From a virus, in the IMG/VR virus record IMGVR_UViG_3300033148_002497, positions 1-23,678 of that record: 23,678 bases of DNA; one strand, written 5' to 3'. Of this stretch, positions 6,184 through 12,820 are shown one piece after another. Below the pieces are notes generated by a model, which did no database searches, was not told where the DNA came from, and saw only the letters and a list, made by a program, of their open reading frames with translations. The stretch's first letter is position 1; the number at the start of each line of letters is the position of its first letter. Both the position numbers and the translations under genes were made by a program.

Positions 6184-7695
6184 ATGTTGAATGAAAATTG
6201 GAAGAAATACGCTTTGATGCTTGTTGCCGCCGTTGGTGGCATCTTGGCAATTGTCACACAATGTATCAATGACGGCGGGGACACCCCTGTCAATCCACCG
6301 GACCCACCGGCCAACACCAGCACCATTCAGTGGCACAGGGGTGACCTGAAGATGTTGAACGGGACGTGGGAAACGGTCAGTCCATCACTGTGGGCCGCCC
6401 GTGGTGAAATCCTGGACCTGGTCATCCAGACTGACAGCCAGGAATGTTTACCGCTGTCCATCAGCGGTGAAGGGGTTACAGCCAAATATTTTGAAATGGA
6501 AACCACCCAAACCTATGAACCGTCTTATCAGGGGGCCTTGGTCGGTTCCTGGTATGACCCACTACCGGTTGCCAATCAGCTTTGTGACCACAGCCCTGTG
6601 TGGGTGGAAATCCATGTGGCCAGTGATGCGGAAGCCGGAACAGCGGACATCCAGGTGTGTGACCTACCGGTTCAGTTGAACGTCATTGACTTCACACTTC
6701 CGGCTTTGCCGTCCTTTCCTATCTATATGGAAATTGGGTCATGGGGTGTGGTCCGTGGGCATGGCCTACCGGAAAGCACCAACGTGTCTGTCCAGGCACC
6801 ATTGACTAGGGCCTATGTTGATGAATTGCGGGCACACCGCGTGGAACCCTACAAGCATTACATCACCGTTCCGGATGTCAGTGCGGGGGTCCTGAACGTG
6901 GACCTGTGGGATGCCTATGGTGGGTCTTTCAGACAGCTTGTGGTTGATGGGGCCTTGGCACCAATTCAGTTCCCGGCCCTTGTATGGAACGGGTCACTTC
7001 AGCGGAATGTGTTGCGGCCGGAAGCATACTTCCGGGCCATTGAAGCGTTCCTTGTGGCGGAAGACATCCAGGCATGGACTTACTTGCGGGATGAACCGCC
7101 TATGTCAGCCATGTCCGAAGTGGCTGGATGGGCCGCGTCCATCAAACAGTGGGCACCACATTTGATGGTCATGGTCACCACGGAAGCCCATGCGGTCTTG
7201 CGGCCGGTGGTGGACATCCTGGCCCCGGTCATGGACCAATACAACATGCCGGGCCGAATCCAGGCGGACCAATACACCATGGACTTGTGGCTTTACACAT
7301 CTTGCATGGAACACGGATGCCACATTGTTGGAACCCACAACGGTGTTCCGGGCATGGTGCTGGACCACACGGGGATGCACCCCCGGATGTTCCCGGCGGT
7401 TGCGTGGCGGTTGGGGGCCAAGGCGGCCTTGTATTACAACACCACGGAAGCCTATGCATCCGCTGACAGATATGAACGGTTCCACGGGAATTATGATGGT
7501 GTGTTGTTCTACCCCGGTGACCTGGAACCCATTTCCAGCGTCCGGCTGAAGCTGGTCCGCCGTGGGTCAACAGACCTGGAATTCTTGACCAGGGCACCGG
7601 AAGGAACAGTCATCCCCATCACAGATGCCAGGACGTGGGAACACAACTGGCAAACGTGGGAAGACCTTATCCTGTCCATCAAGAAGGGGATGTGA
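6184..7695 (+). CDS. secreted or membrane-anchored GH123/DUF4091-like glycosidase
   Basis: 503 aa. An N-terminal hydrophobic segment (about residues 9-26, YALMLVAAVGGILAIVTQ) ending at Cys27 looks like a signal peptide or anchor. Gln at -1 makes a lipobox unlikely. Residues 50-200 form a beta-rich accessory part. The catalytic part has the adjacent acidic pair D303-E304 in YLRDEPP, the position of the Asp-Glu pair that performs substrate-assisted catalysis in GH123 N-acetyl-beta-galactosaminidases. It ends with the family signature DGVLFYPG...PISSVRLKLVRRGSTDLEFL. The MFPAVAWRLGAKAALYYNTTEAY stretch matches the barrel strand preceding it. Substrate is unknown. Its place among early-type genes, not tail genes, is odd. 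Start AAAGGGG-ACAATT-ATG. Confidence 0.82.
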   Translation: MLNENWKKYALMLVAAVGGILAIVTQCINDGGDTPVNPPDPPANTSTIQWHRGDLKMLNGTWETVSPSLWAARGEILDLVIQTDSQECLPLSISGEGVTAKYFEMETTQTYEPSYQGALVGSWYDPLPVANQLCDHSPVWVEIHVASDAEAGTADIQVCDLPVQLNVIDFTLPALPSFPIYMEIGSWGVVRGHGLPESTNVSVQAPLTRAYVDELRAHRVEPYKHYITVPDVSAGVLNVDLWDAYGGSFRQLVVDGALAPIQFPALVWNGSLQRNVLRPEAYFRAIEAFLVAEDIQAWTYLRDEPPMSAMSEVAGWAASIKQWAPHLMVMVTTEAHAVLRPVVDILAPVMDQYNMPGRIQADQYTMDLWLYTSCMEHGCHIVGTHNGVPGMVLDHTGMHPRMFPAVAWRLGAKAALYYNTTEAYASADRYERFHGNYDGVLFYPGDLEPISSVRLKLVRRGSTDLEFLTRAPEGTVIPITDARTWEHNWQTWEDLILSIKKGM

Positions 7696-7696
7696 C

Positions 7697-7981
7697 ATGG
7701 CCGCGTTCATTGACCCAAAGGTGATGGAAGGGCTGACAAGGGAATACCCCCTGGCCGGTGAAACGGTTGTGGGGGCTTTTGACCGGTTGGACGGTCTGAT
7801 GCGGGAATACAAGTTGGACATGCCTTTCCAACACCGGGTCAGGGTTGTTGAATCAGCCATTAAGATGTCCATAGTTTTGGGCACAGGTGATGGTGGTGTT
7901 GAAGGCTGGGTGGCAACATTGTTCACCAGGGCCTTCCACCAGATTGCCGAAAAATATCCTAGAAGGGTCAGGTCAGCATGA
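7697..7981 (+). CDS. hypothetical helical protein, 94 aa
   Basis: All-helical soluble protein with no cysteine cluster or membrane segment. ATG 7697 lies 1 nt after the glycosidase stop and follows AAGGGG with a 7-nt spacer. Its stop overlaps the next ATG by 4 bp. No family recognised; co-transcription with the glycosidase is likely. Confidence 0.62.
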   Translation: MAAFIDPKVMEGLTREYPLAGETVVGAFDRLDGLMREYKLDMPFQHRVRVVESAIKMSIVLGTGDGGVEGWVATLFTRAFHQIAEKYPRRVRSA

Positions 7982-8331
7982 ATGGATTGGTTGCCTATGG
8001 CATGTTCTTGTATATGTTTGTTGGTGGGCATGGTGACAACATCACCATCAGCAATGAACTGTGGGAATTTGACCGCTTCCTTGTCAGGGATTGCACCATG
8101 CAGATTGTTGACCTGGTGAACTTGAAACAGATGTTGCCGGACGGTCGGTGGGTGTCCATTGAAGGTGTGAACAATGACCCCGCGTTCCGGAAACACCTTC
8201 AGGAGGGTGTTGAATACTACAACACCCCTGAATATCTGGCCAAGCTGAAACGGTTGAACATGTCCTTGGGTTTTTGGCAACGCAAGATGAAGCCGTTGAA
8301 TTGCCGGAAGATTCGGCTGGGTGATGACTGA
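7978..8331 (+). CDS. hypothetical protein, 117 aa
   Basis: The N-terminus is hydrophobic (NGLVAYGMFLYMFVGGHGDN), possibly one short membrane segment; the rest is soluble and basic towards the end. No family recognised. It starts in an ATGA overlap with the previous gene, with AGG five bases upstream. It is the last gene of the left operon: a promoter and a strong terminator follow. It contains an AGGAGG (8201-8206), one of the few GAG-containing sites. Confidence 0.6.
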   Translation: MNGLVAYGMFLYMFVGGHGDNITISNELWEFDRFLVRDCTMQIVDLVNLKQMLPDGRWVSIEGVNNDPAFRKHLQEGVEYYNTPEYLAKLKRLNMSLGFWQRKMKPLNCRKIRLGDD

Positions 8332-8332
8332 C

Positions 8333-8361
8333 TTGCTTCAGTGAACAGCCAGTGATAACCT
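8333..8361 (+). promoter_or_regulatory. candidate promoter upstream of a possible small RNA
   Basis: TTGCTT (8333-8338), a 17-nt spacer and TAACCT (8356-8361) followed by GGTT. The same -10 and following bases (TAACCTGGTT) occur at 13698. The -10 matches the sigma70 consensus at only three positions, so support rests on the repeat and the spacing. Confidence 0.35.
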
Positions 8362-8367
8362 GGTTTC

Positions 8368-8513
8368 ACTTGTAGTGAAGTCTGATTGTTTAAGAGCATA
8401 AAGACACTATTTCAGGGGGGACCAAACTATGAACATGCGGGATTAAAGCCCCGCACCTACAATAGAATATGGTTAGCATACTAATGGGGGGCTTGACCGG
8501 CCCCCCATTTTTT
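8368..8513 (+). ncRNA. candidate small RNA with 5-codon leader ORF
   Basis: This non-genic interval runs from a candidate promoter to a strong terminator. It begins with a tight hairpin TTCACT-TGT-AGTGAA (8365-8379). It then has AGGGGGG followed by an ATG at 8429 opening a five-codon frame, M-N-M-R-D, stop at 8446. A second hairpin, TGCGGG/CCCGCA (8436-8455), overlaps that mini-ORF, and the Rho-independent terminator ends it. It could be an sRNA, an attenuator or a leader-peptide relic. No known family is recognised. Confidence 0.35.
8484..8513 (+). terminator. strong Rho-independent terminator
   Basis: A perfect 9-bp stem, ATGGGGGGC (8484-8492) with GCCCCCCAT (8500-8508), a 7-nt loop, then six T residues. 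It closes the left plus-strand operon and lies directly at the 3' end of the opposing endonuclease gene, so it may serve both directions. Confidence 0.88.
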
Positions 8514-9007
8514 CAATACTTATGTTTTTCTATTCTTCCGCGTCCGGTCTGATTTAATCGTTTCATTTTTTTCCAACACCCCAAACGGAACTTTTTTATT
8601 TGTGGTGTTGCATCCCACCGGCTTTTGATTCTTGGGAAGTCCAAAACAAGTTGTGCCTGTTTCTTTTTCAGTCGTAGGTGTTCAATGATTTGTTTCAGGA
8701 ATGGGCGGCAATATCTGCCAGCAATAGACCATTCCGCAAGATGTCTTTGGCCCGGCCTTTTCCTAATCCATATATACCCGATGCCGCCCATTTCTTTCTG
8801 TAAGCCTTTTAAGTGTTTCGGTTCACCCCCTATCTTTATACTTGTTTCAAAACTTTCACCACGCTTTCTATCGCCTATGGTTGTTAGTTTGTCCCGCCTG
8901 ATGATTAATATAGAACCGTCCCCGTCAATCAGTCCGGCCAGGTAGTGGCATAAAGATTTGGGGAATTTTGGGATGTTTATATCTTTTCCTGTATCTTTGA
9001 ATTTCAT
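8513..9007 (-). CDS. LAGLIDADG homing endonuclease, single motif
   Basis: The motif LAGLIDGDG occupies residues 23-31 and is followed by GSI, the standard catalytic helix and first strand. The rest (ETSIKIGGEPKHLKGLQKEMGGIGYIWIRKR, EWSIAGRYCRPFLKQIIEHLRLKKKQAQL) matches the alpha-beta fold of these nucleases. With only one motif in 164 aa it should act as a homodimer cutting a long pseudo-palindromic site. It is free-standing, not in an intron or intein. It is more AT-rich than its neighbours with a different codon use, suggesting mobility. ATG 9007 is chosen; TTG 9025 would add six residues. Neither has a strong SD. It is on the minus strand, opposing the surrounding operons. Confidence 0.9.
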   Translation of the reverse strand: MKFKDTGKDINIPKFPKSLCHYLAGLIDGDGSILIIRRDKLTTIGDRKRGESFETSIKIGGEPKHLKGLQKEMGGIGYIWIRKRPGQRHLAEWSIAGRYCRPFLKQIIEHLRLKKKQAQLVLDFPRIKSRWDATPQIKKFRLGCWKKMKRLNQTGRGRIEKHKY

Positions 9008-9076
9008 GGTTGTGGTTCTTATCAATTAATTTGTGTTGTGTAAATAGTTGGTTTTCACCATCACTTTTCAACACAG

Positions 9077-9091
9077 TACCGCAATGTGGTA
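9077..9091. promoter_or_regulatory. operator A, inverted repeat
   Basis: TACCGCAATGTGGTA, a 15-bp imperfect palindrome of the type TACCRC-N3-GYGGTA. Its exact reverse complement occurs inside the recombinase promoter (14167-14181). On the minus strand it is followed directly by TACTGT, a possible -10 for the LAGLIDADG gene, about 65 nt upstream of its start. Confidence 0.6.
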
Positions 9092-9108
9092 AAAAACCTA
9101 ATGATTCT

Positions 9109-9122
9109 AACACTGTAGTGTT
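9109..9122. promoter_or_regulatory. second palindrome in the divergent control region
   Basis: AACACTGTAGTGTT is a 14-bp inverted repeat (AACACT/AGTGTT around GT) lying between operators A and B, upstream of the -35 at 9135. It differs from the TACCRC repeat, so it may bind another regulator. Confidence 0.35.
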
Positions 9123-9134
9123 GCCACTTTTGAT

Positions 9135-9162
9135 TTGACTTGTTACCGCGTTGTGGTATTCT
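9135..9162 (+). promoter_or_regulatory. promoter for leaderless mRNA, with operator in spacer
   Basis: TTGACT (9135-9140), 16-nt spacer, TATTCT (9157-9162). The -10 ends 6 nt before ATG 9169, so transcription should start at or within a base of the start codon. There is no SD. The spacer is occupied by operator B, TACCGCGTTGTGGTA (9144-9158). Confidence 0.7.
9144..9158. promoter_or_regulatory. operator B, inverted repeat in promoter spacer
   Basis: TACCGCGTTGTGGTA, same family as operators A, C, D and E. It fills the -35/-10 spacer and overlaps the first bases of the -10, the position expected for direct repression of the promoter at 9135. Confidence 0.65.
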
Positions 9163-9168
9163 TTAATC

Positions 9169-9372
9169 ATGAAGGCAACCAAATTACAAGAAACGCTGGA
9201 AGAAAAAATCAAAGAACTGGTAGCCAAGTATCAAGCCCTGGATGCTGAATGGGACCGGTTGGATTCCCAAGGCATCATGGTTGACAAACAGGCACAGATT
9301 GCCAACAAGCTGGTGGACACCAGAAAAAGTTTGGAATTCTACCGTGAACTGTTGGCCAAACTGAAGGGGTGA
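9169..9372 (+). CDS. small coiled-coil protein, leaderless, 67 aa
   Basis: An almost entirely helical, highly charged protein with heptad-like spacing (LQETLEEKIKELVAKYQALDAEWDRL, then IANKLVDTRKSLEFYRELLAKL), probably a dimeric coiled coil or helical hairpin. No family is recognised. ATG 9169 is chosen because it lies at the predicted transcription start of an operator-controlled promoter. No SD precedes it, so it should be translated as a leaderless mRNA. It is the first gene of the operon running to 13574. Confidence 0.72.
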   Translation: MKATKLQETLEEKIKELVAKYQALDAEWDRLDSQGIMVDKQAQIANKLVDTRKSLEFYRELLAKLKG

Positions 9373-9376
9373 TGAT

Positions 9377-9454
9377 ATGTGGCCAACACCACTTCAAATC
9401 ATCTGGTGGTCCCTGGTGGACTACTTGAAGGAAAGGAAAAAGAAACATGCCTAA
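9377..9454 (+). CDS. micro-protein, 25 aa, amphipathic with basic tail
   Basis: ATG 9377 follows AAGGGG with a 7-nt spacer and encodes a tryptophan-rich hydrophobic stretch (WPTPLQIIWWSLVDYL) followed by a basic tail (KERKKKHA). It overlaps the next gene's start by 8 bp, as many real genes do here. Such a peptide would sit on or in the membrane. It is supported only by SD, spacing and composition. Confidence 0.5.
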   Translation: MWPTPLQIIWWSLVDYLKERKKKHA

Positions 9455-10337
9455 AATTTGTTACATTGAAAAGAAGTTCAGTGCCGGTTCAGAAAAGTTG
9501 ATTGGACAGGCCAATCAAATCATCACGGACTTTGCTGACCAGGGGTTCAAGCTGACCTTGCGGCAATTATATTATCAGTTTGTGGCCCGTGATTTGATTA
9601 AGAACATCCCAACTGAATACAAGCGGATGGGGTCCATCATCAATGATGCCCGGTTGGCCGGGCTGATTGATTGGAAGGCCATTGAAGACCGGACCCGCAA
9701 CATCAAAGGCAACACACATTGGGACAGCCCTGGTGAAATTGTCCGGTCCTGTGCCGATGACTATACAATTGATATGTGGAAAGGCCAGACCTACAGGCCG
9801 GAAGTCTGGATTGAAAAGGATGCTTTGATTGGTGTCATTGAACGGGTTTGCACAAACCTGGACGTGACCTTCTTTTCTTGCCACGGCTACAACAGCCAGT
9901 CTGAAATGTGGGCCGGTGCCCAACGGTTGAAGTGGTATGCCGCATACCAGGGACAGACCCCAATCATCATCCATCTTGGTGACCATGACCCTTCAGGGAT
10001 TGATATGTCCCGTGACATCCTGGACAGGTTGACGTTGTTTATGGGGGGGATGAAGGTCAACCGGATTGCCTTGAACGCTGACCAAGTTGAGAAATACAAT
10101 CCGCCGCCCAATCCAACCAAGGTGACTGACAGCCGGGCGGCCGGTTACATCAAGAAGTTTGGCCGGAAAAGTTGGGAACTGGATGCCCTGGAACCAGCCG
10201 TGATGGAAAAGCTGATTGAAAAGACGGTGCTGAAACTTCGGGATGATGATGCCTATGAACAGTGTGTGGCCAAGCAACGGCAAGGCCAGAACCGTCTTCA
10301 GGAAGTGGCGGATGACCTGGAAGAATCCGAAGAATAA
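9447..10337 (+). CDS. Toprim protein resembling TopoVI-A/Spo11
   Basis: 296 aa. The Toprim core is clear: E123 in VWIEKDAL and the D179-x-D181 pair in IIIHLGDHDPSGIDMS, which coordinate Mg in topoisomerases and Spo11. Upstream, residues 37-43 read TLRQLYY, the arrangement of the winged-helix domain carrying the catalytic tyrosine in TopoVI-A/Spo11 (SxRxxYY). The protein may thus cut DNA by a tyrosine link or act as a Toprim nuclease. It lacks a visible B-type GHKL ATPase partner in the window. Downstream of the core is a basic region and an acidic tail. Its role in replication, recombination or defence is open. The start overlaps the micro-protein by 8 bp. Confidence 0.78.
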   Translation: MPKICYIEKKFSAGSEKLIGQANQIITDFADQGFKLTLRQLYYQFVARDLIKNIPTEYKRMGSIINDARLAGLIDWKAIEDRTRNIKGNTHWDSPGEIVRSCADDYTIDMWKGQTYRPEVWIEKDALIGVIERVCTNLDVTFFSCHGYNSQSEMWAGAQRLKWYAAYQGQTPIIIHLGDHDPSGIDMSRDILDRLTLFMGGMKVNRIALNADQVEKYNPPPNPTKVTDSRAAGYIKKFGRKSWELDALEPAVMEKLIEKTVLKLRDDDAYEQCVAKQRQGQNRLQEVADDLEESEE

Positions 10338-10368
10338 CACCATCAACATAAAATGTTGAAATATTGGG

Positions 10369-10392
10369 GGGGATGGGGTATGACCCCACCCC
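10369..10392 (+). promoter_or_regulatory. GC-rich hairpin before 10408
   Basis: TGGGGT-ATG-ACCCCA (10374-10388) extended by outer G/C pairs around a bulged A. No T-run follows, so it is not a typical terminator. It ends 4 nt before the SD (AGGAAG) of the next gene and could block access or mark RNA processing. Confidence 0.45.
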
Positions 10393-10407
10393 ACTAGGAA
10401 GTGCATT

Positions 10408-10623
10408 ATGGCCAAGCAAACATTCATACAATTTCTGAAGACCAACGGACTGGAAACCACCCTGACCCATCAGCAACAGGAACTTGCCCAAGCCGTGTCC
10501 TGTCAGAACCGGCTGGTGTTCCTTCCTGGTTCATCAGCCTACGGGCGGGCAATAGTGTTCCGGCTGTGGGCCAGATATATGAAGGAAGGCAAGCAATGTC
10601 AGACAATCAAAGCGACCGGTTAG
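10408..10623 (+). CDS. hypothetical helical protein, 71 aa
   Basis: Small protein with a helix-rich N-terminus (FIQFLKTNGLETTLTHQQQELAQAV), a Cys and a short basic C-terminus. No family recognised. ATG 10408 has AGGAAG upstream, one of the stronger sites available to a genome that avoids GAG. A GC-rich hairpin lies just upstream. It overlaps the next gene by 28 bp. Confidence 0.6.
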   Translation: MAKQTFIQFLKTNGLETTLTHQQQELAQAVSCQNRLVFLPGSSAYGRAIVFRLWARYMKEGKQCQTIKATG

Positions 10624-11012
10624 AATCAGCCTTGGCTGAAGTGATGGGTTTGTTGAAGCAACATGACCTTGGTGGGTTCATTATTCTTCATGACCATGAC
10701 GATGCCGTGTTTAAGATGGAATTCCCGTCCTGGTCCACAGCCCGCTTCAGACCCAAGGGCAAGGACGGTCAGGTGCTTCACCTGAAGATGGAACAGGAAA
10801 AGCACCAGGATGTTGAAGGAACCGTGACCATGCTGTTGAACATCCGGGACATCTGTTTGCGGGTGGCCAGCCAACTGGACACGGTCCGGAAGCGGATGGA
10901 ATCAGCGGGTATGGAAATTGACCACAACCCCATCATCCTGGAACGGAACAAGGTGTCACCCATATTCCCACAGAACGGCCCTGACAGCCCCCCCGGCCCC
11001 GGGGCCGCCTAA
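10596..11012 (+). CDS. hypothetical protein, 138 aa
   Basis: N-terminal helix (DRLESALAEVMGLLKQ), a beta segment (GGFIILHDHDDAVFKMEFPSWS), a helical coiled region (VTMLLNIRDICLRVASQLDTVRKRM) and a Pro/Gly tail. No family recognised. ATG 10596 is taken instead of the longer frame at 10401, which lies in the previous gene; AAGGAAGG precedes it. The tail is encoded by a GC palindrome GGCCCCGGGGCC near 10997. Confidence 0.62.
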   Translation: MSDNQSDRLESALAEVMGLLKQHDLGGFIILHDHDDAVFKMEFPSWSTARFRPKGKDGQVLHLKMEQEKHQDVEGTVTMLLNIRDICLRVASQLDTVRKRMESAGMEIDHNPIILERNKVSPIFPQNGPDSPPGPGAA

Positions 11013-11044
11013 CCCCTACCCCGGGCATGAAAAGCCCACAGCGG

Positions 11045-11079
11045 CCCCCTGTGTGGCCCTGGTATGGGATTCCAGGGGG
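11045..11079 (+). promoter_or_regulatory. stem-loop in the 11013-11166 gap
   Basis: CCCCCTG (11045-11051) pairs with CAGGGGG (11073-11079); the loop can form an inner CCTGG/CCAGG stem. There is no T-run, so termination would be weak. Apart from this and the promoter below I see nothing else in the 154-bp gap. Confidence 0.4.
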
Positions 11080-11111
11080 GCATTGACGGCCAGGTGCTTT
11101 GGAAAGTAAAC

Positions 11112-11141
11112 TTGAATAATTAAGGGGATTTTTGGTATAAA
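11112..11141 (+). promoter_or_regulatory. candidate promoter
   Basis: TTGAAT (11112-11117), 18-nt spacer, TATAAA (11136-11141) in a locally AT-rich stretch. It would give a leader of about 20 nt containing the SD (AGGGGATTGGC-ATG) of the gene at 11167. Confidence 0.55.
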
Positions 11142-11166
11142 TTATTTTAATTGACAGGGGATTGGC

Positions 11167-11610
11167 ATGAATAAGAAAACTTTGAATCTGGTGGAACTTC
11201 ACAAAGGCAAGACTACTTCTGAACATGACCTGGTCTGGAAGGGCAAGGCCCTTCACTTGGCAATCAATCCGGCACCCAAGGGGGCCTGGAATCTTATCTA
11301 TTGGTTCTGGTGTCATCATGAAGCGGTTGAAATGATGCCCGGGGTATTCATGCCGGGCCAAGACCACAAGCAACCGTTCACCGGCATAGTGGTGAAGCAA
11401 CGCTGGTGGCACGGGCTGTCGGGCACCACGGAAGACAAGTTGTTGGAACGCGGTCTAGTGAAGCTGAAAGCACTGACCGAAAAGTTGAAAGGGGAAATTG
11501 AAAGGCATGAACAAATCCAAGACAAGTTTGGAATCAGAAAAGACAATAACCAGGATTCAAAAGGCTGTTGCACAGTGCAAGAAGTGCCGCCTTCACAAGA
11601 CCCGGCATAG
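11167..11610 (+). CDS. hypothetical protein, 147 aa, overlapping UDG gene
   Basis: Globular N-terminal part with aromatic residues (WNLIYWFWCHHE, IVVKQRWWHGL), then a coiled helix (LLERGLVKLKALTEKLKGEIERHEQ). No family recognised. The last ~35 codons overlap the uracil-DNA glycosylase frame by 104 bp and encode a low-complexity tail, so an earlier stop may have been lost by frameshift. Start: AGGGGATTGGC-ATG, about 20 nt downstream of a predicted promoter. Confidence 0.65.
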   Translation: MNKKTLNLVELHKGKTTSEHDLVWKGKALHLAINPAPKGAWNLIYWFWCHHEAVEMMPGVFMPGQDHKQPFTGIVVKQRWWHGLSGTTEDKLLERGLVKLKALTEKLKGEIERHEQIQDKFGIRKDNNQDSKGCCTVQEVPPSQDPA

Positions 11611-12091
11611 AACTGTGCCGGGTGAAGGTTCACCAGGCGGAATCCTAATCATCGGGGAAGCCCCTGGTGCCGATGAAGATGACCAGGGCCGTCCGTTTGT
11701 GGGCCGGTCAGGGAAGTTGTTGCGGACATTGATAACCAAGGCCGGGATGAATGAAAAAAACACGTTCATCACCAACACTGTCAAGTGCCGTCCACCAGGT
11801 AACCGCAACCCCCTGTCAGATGAACGGGCGGAATGCAAAGGTTTCCTGAACCGGCAAATCAAAGCGGCCAAGCCCAAGGTTGTTGTGTTGGTTGGTGCGG
11901 TGGCCATGAAGAACATCCTGAACACCACCAAGACCATTGGCCAGCGGCGGGGCTGTAGGATTGTCAAGAAACACGTCACCTATGTTCCGGTGTATCATCC
12001 GGCCTATTGCTTGCGGCAACCTTCAGCCAGGAAGGTTCTGTTGAAGGACTTGCGGAAGGCCAAGGCACTTTATGATTTGCTGGTGATATGA
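11507..12091 (+). CDS. uracil-DNA glycosylase, family 4 (Fe-S type)
   Basis: Removes uracil from DNA to start base-excision repair. Family-4 marks are all present: four Fe-S cysteines C24, C27, C94 and C110 (CKKC, then KC and EC sixteen apart), motif GEAPG (50-54) followed by DQGRPFVGRSGKLL, the TNTVKCRPPGNRNP segment, and the HPAY motif (164-167) near the C-terminus. The protein is full-length at 194 aa. ATG 11507 is chosen; the SD is indirect (AAAGGGG 13 nt away, or AAAGG close by). Together with ThyX and the MazG-like protein it suggests control of uracil in phage DNA. The start lies inside the previous gene. Confidence 0.92.
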   Translation: MNKSKTSLESEKTITRIQKAVAQCKKCRLHKTRHRTVPGEGSPGGILIIGEAPGADEDDQGRPFVGRSGKLLRTLITKAGMNEKNTFITNTVKCRPPGNRNPLSDERAECKGFLNRQIKAAKPKVVVLVGAVAMKNILNTTKTIGQRRGCRIVKKHVTYVPVYHPAYCLRQPSARKVLLKDLRKAKALYDLLVI

Positions 12092-12519
12092 TGACAACAG
12101 CCATGTGGATTGTGTTTGGTGTCCTGGCCCTGGTTGGTCTGTTGACCAATTCCTTGCTTCATGAATGTGCCCATGCATTGGTGTTTGCCATATGCGGGGG
12201 CCAGATTGTGGAATTCAAACCATGGCCACACATAAAGGACAACAAGAAGTGGTGCTTTGGCCGTGTCCGTTATTACATTCCGCCGGATTCAAAGGTGACA
12301 AAAGGGCAATGGATGTTGATTCATTCAGCCCCGGCAATCAAAGGACTGTTGCTTTCAGCCGTGTGGTTCTGTCTAATGTTTTGGGTCTACCCCCCGTTCA
12401 TGGCCCTGTTGCTGTGGCAATTGATGGACGTGTTCTGGTTCTTAATAGGGTATTCATTTTTCCAATCAAGTGATGGTGGGAAGTTCAGAAAGTTGGTGGG
12501 TGGTCATGCGTCTAGATGA
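12088..12519 (+). CDS. membrane metallopeptidase-like protein, M50/S2P type
   Basis: 143 aa with an HExxH zinc motif (H25-E26-C-A-H29) in a membrane-proximal helix (LLTNSLLHECAHALVFAICGG), followed by further hydrophobic segments (LLLSAVWFCLMFWVYPPFMALLLW, DVFWFLIGYSFF). It ends with S-S-D129-G-G, resembling the third zinc ligand motif (LDGG) of site-2 proteases. This is a minimal version of an intramembrane metalloprotease. Family assignment is by motif and topology. A phage could use it to cleave a membrane-bound regulator or envelope protein (inference). Starts in an ATGA overlap with the UDG gene. Confidence 0.7.
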   Translation: MMTTAMWIVFGVLALVGLLTNSLLHECAHALVFAICGGQIVEFKPWPHIKDNKKWCFGRVRYYIPPDSKVTKGQWMLIHSAPAIKGLLLSAVWFCLMFWVYPPFMALLLWQLMDVFWFLIGYSFFQSSDGGKFRKLVGGHASR

Positions 12520-12805
12520 AAATAAGTTGATGCGCCGGGACTTATTACTGACAAGGCAGAAAGGCAATGTCAGTAGCACCCTTCTTTATTTAATCCGTGA
12601 AACTGAAAACGGAACCGAACGTCCAATAATAGATGGATTTCTGGCACACCTTAAATGTGACATTTCTGATTTATTGATTCAAACTGAACAGCTTGCCAAA
12701 GATTTAGGGTTCAATGTGGATGAGATTAGGACGTTGGGTGGGTGCCGTGTGCGGGAACGCAAGAAGGAATGTAACAAAGAAAAGAAAGCCGCTTATTGGC
12801 TATAG
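12506..12805 (+). CDS. hypothetical protein, 99 aa
   Basis: Helical protein with a basic, cysteine-containing tail (CRVRERKKECNKEKK). It is AT-richer than its neighbours. ATG 12506 overlaps the protease gene by 14 bp; the upstream purine/GT tract gives only a weak SD. No family recognised. Contains one GAG (12722-12724). Confidence 0.58.
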   Translation: MRLDENKLMRRDLLLTRQKGNVSSTLLYLIRETENGTERPIIDGFLAHLKCDISDLLIQTEQLAKDLGFNVDEIRTLGGCRVRERKKECNKEKKAAYWL

Positions 12806-12820
12806 ATGGGGGGGACAAGG

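Noticed and set aside
6184-6264. Lipoprotein signal for the glycosidase
   Set aside because: A cysteine follows the hydrophobic segment, but the preceding residues (VTQ) do not fit a lipobox; a plain anchor or signal is more likely.
7567-8280. 237-codon minus-strand open frame
   Set aside because: It overlaps three coupled plus-strand genes with good starts; no motif or promoter supports it.
8925-9227. 100-codon minus-strand frame overlapping the endonuclease start
   Set aside because: It crosses the divergent control region and the leaderless gene's start and has no SD; only the LAGLIDADG frame has family support.
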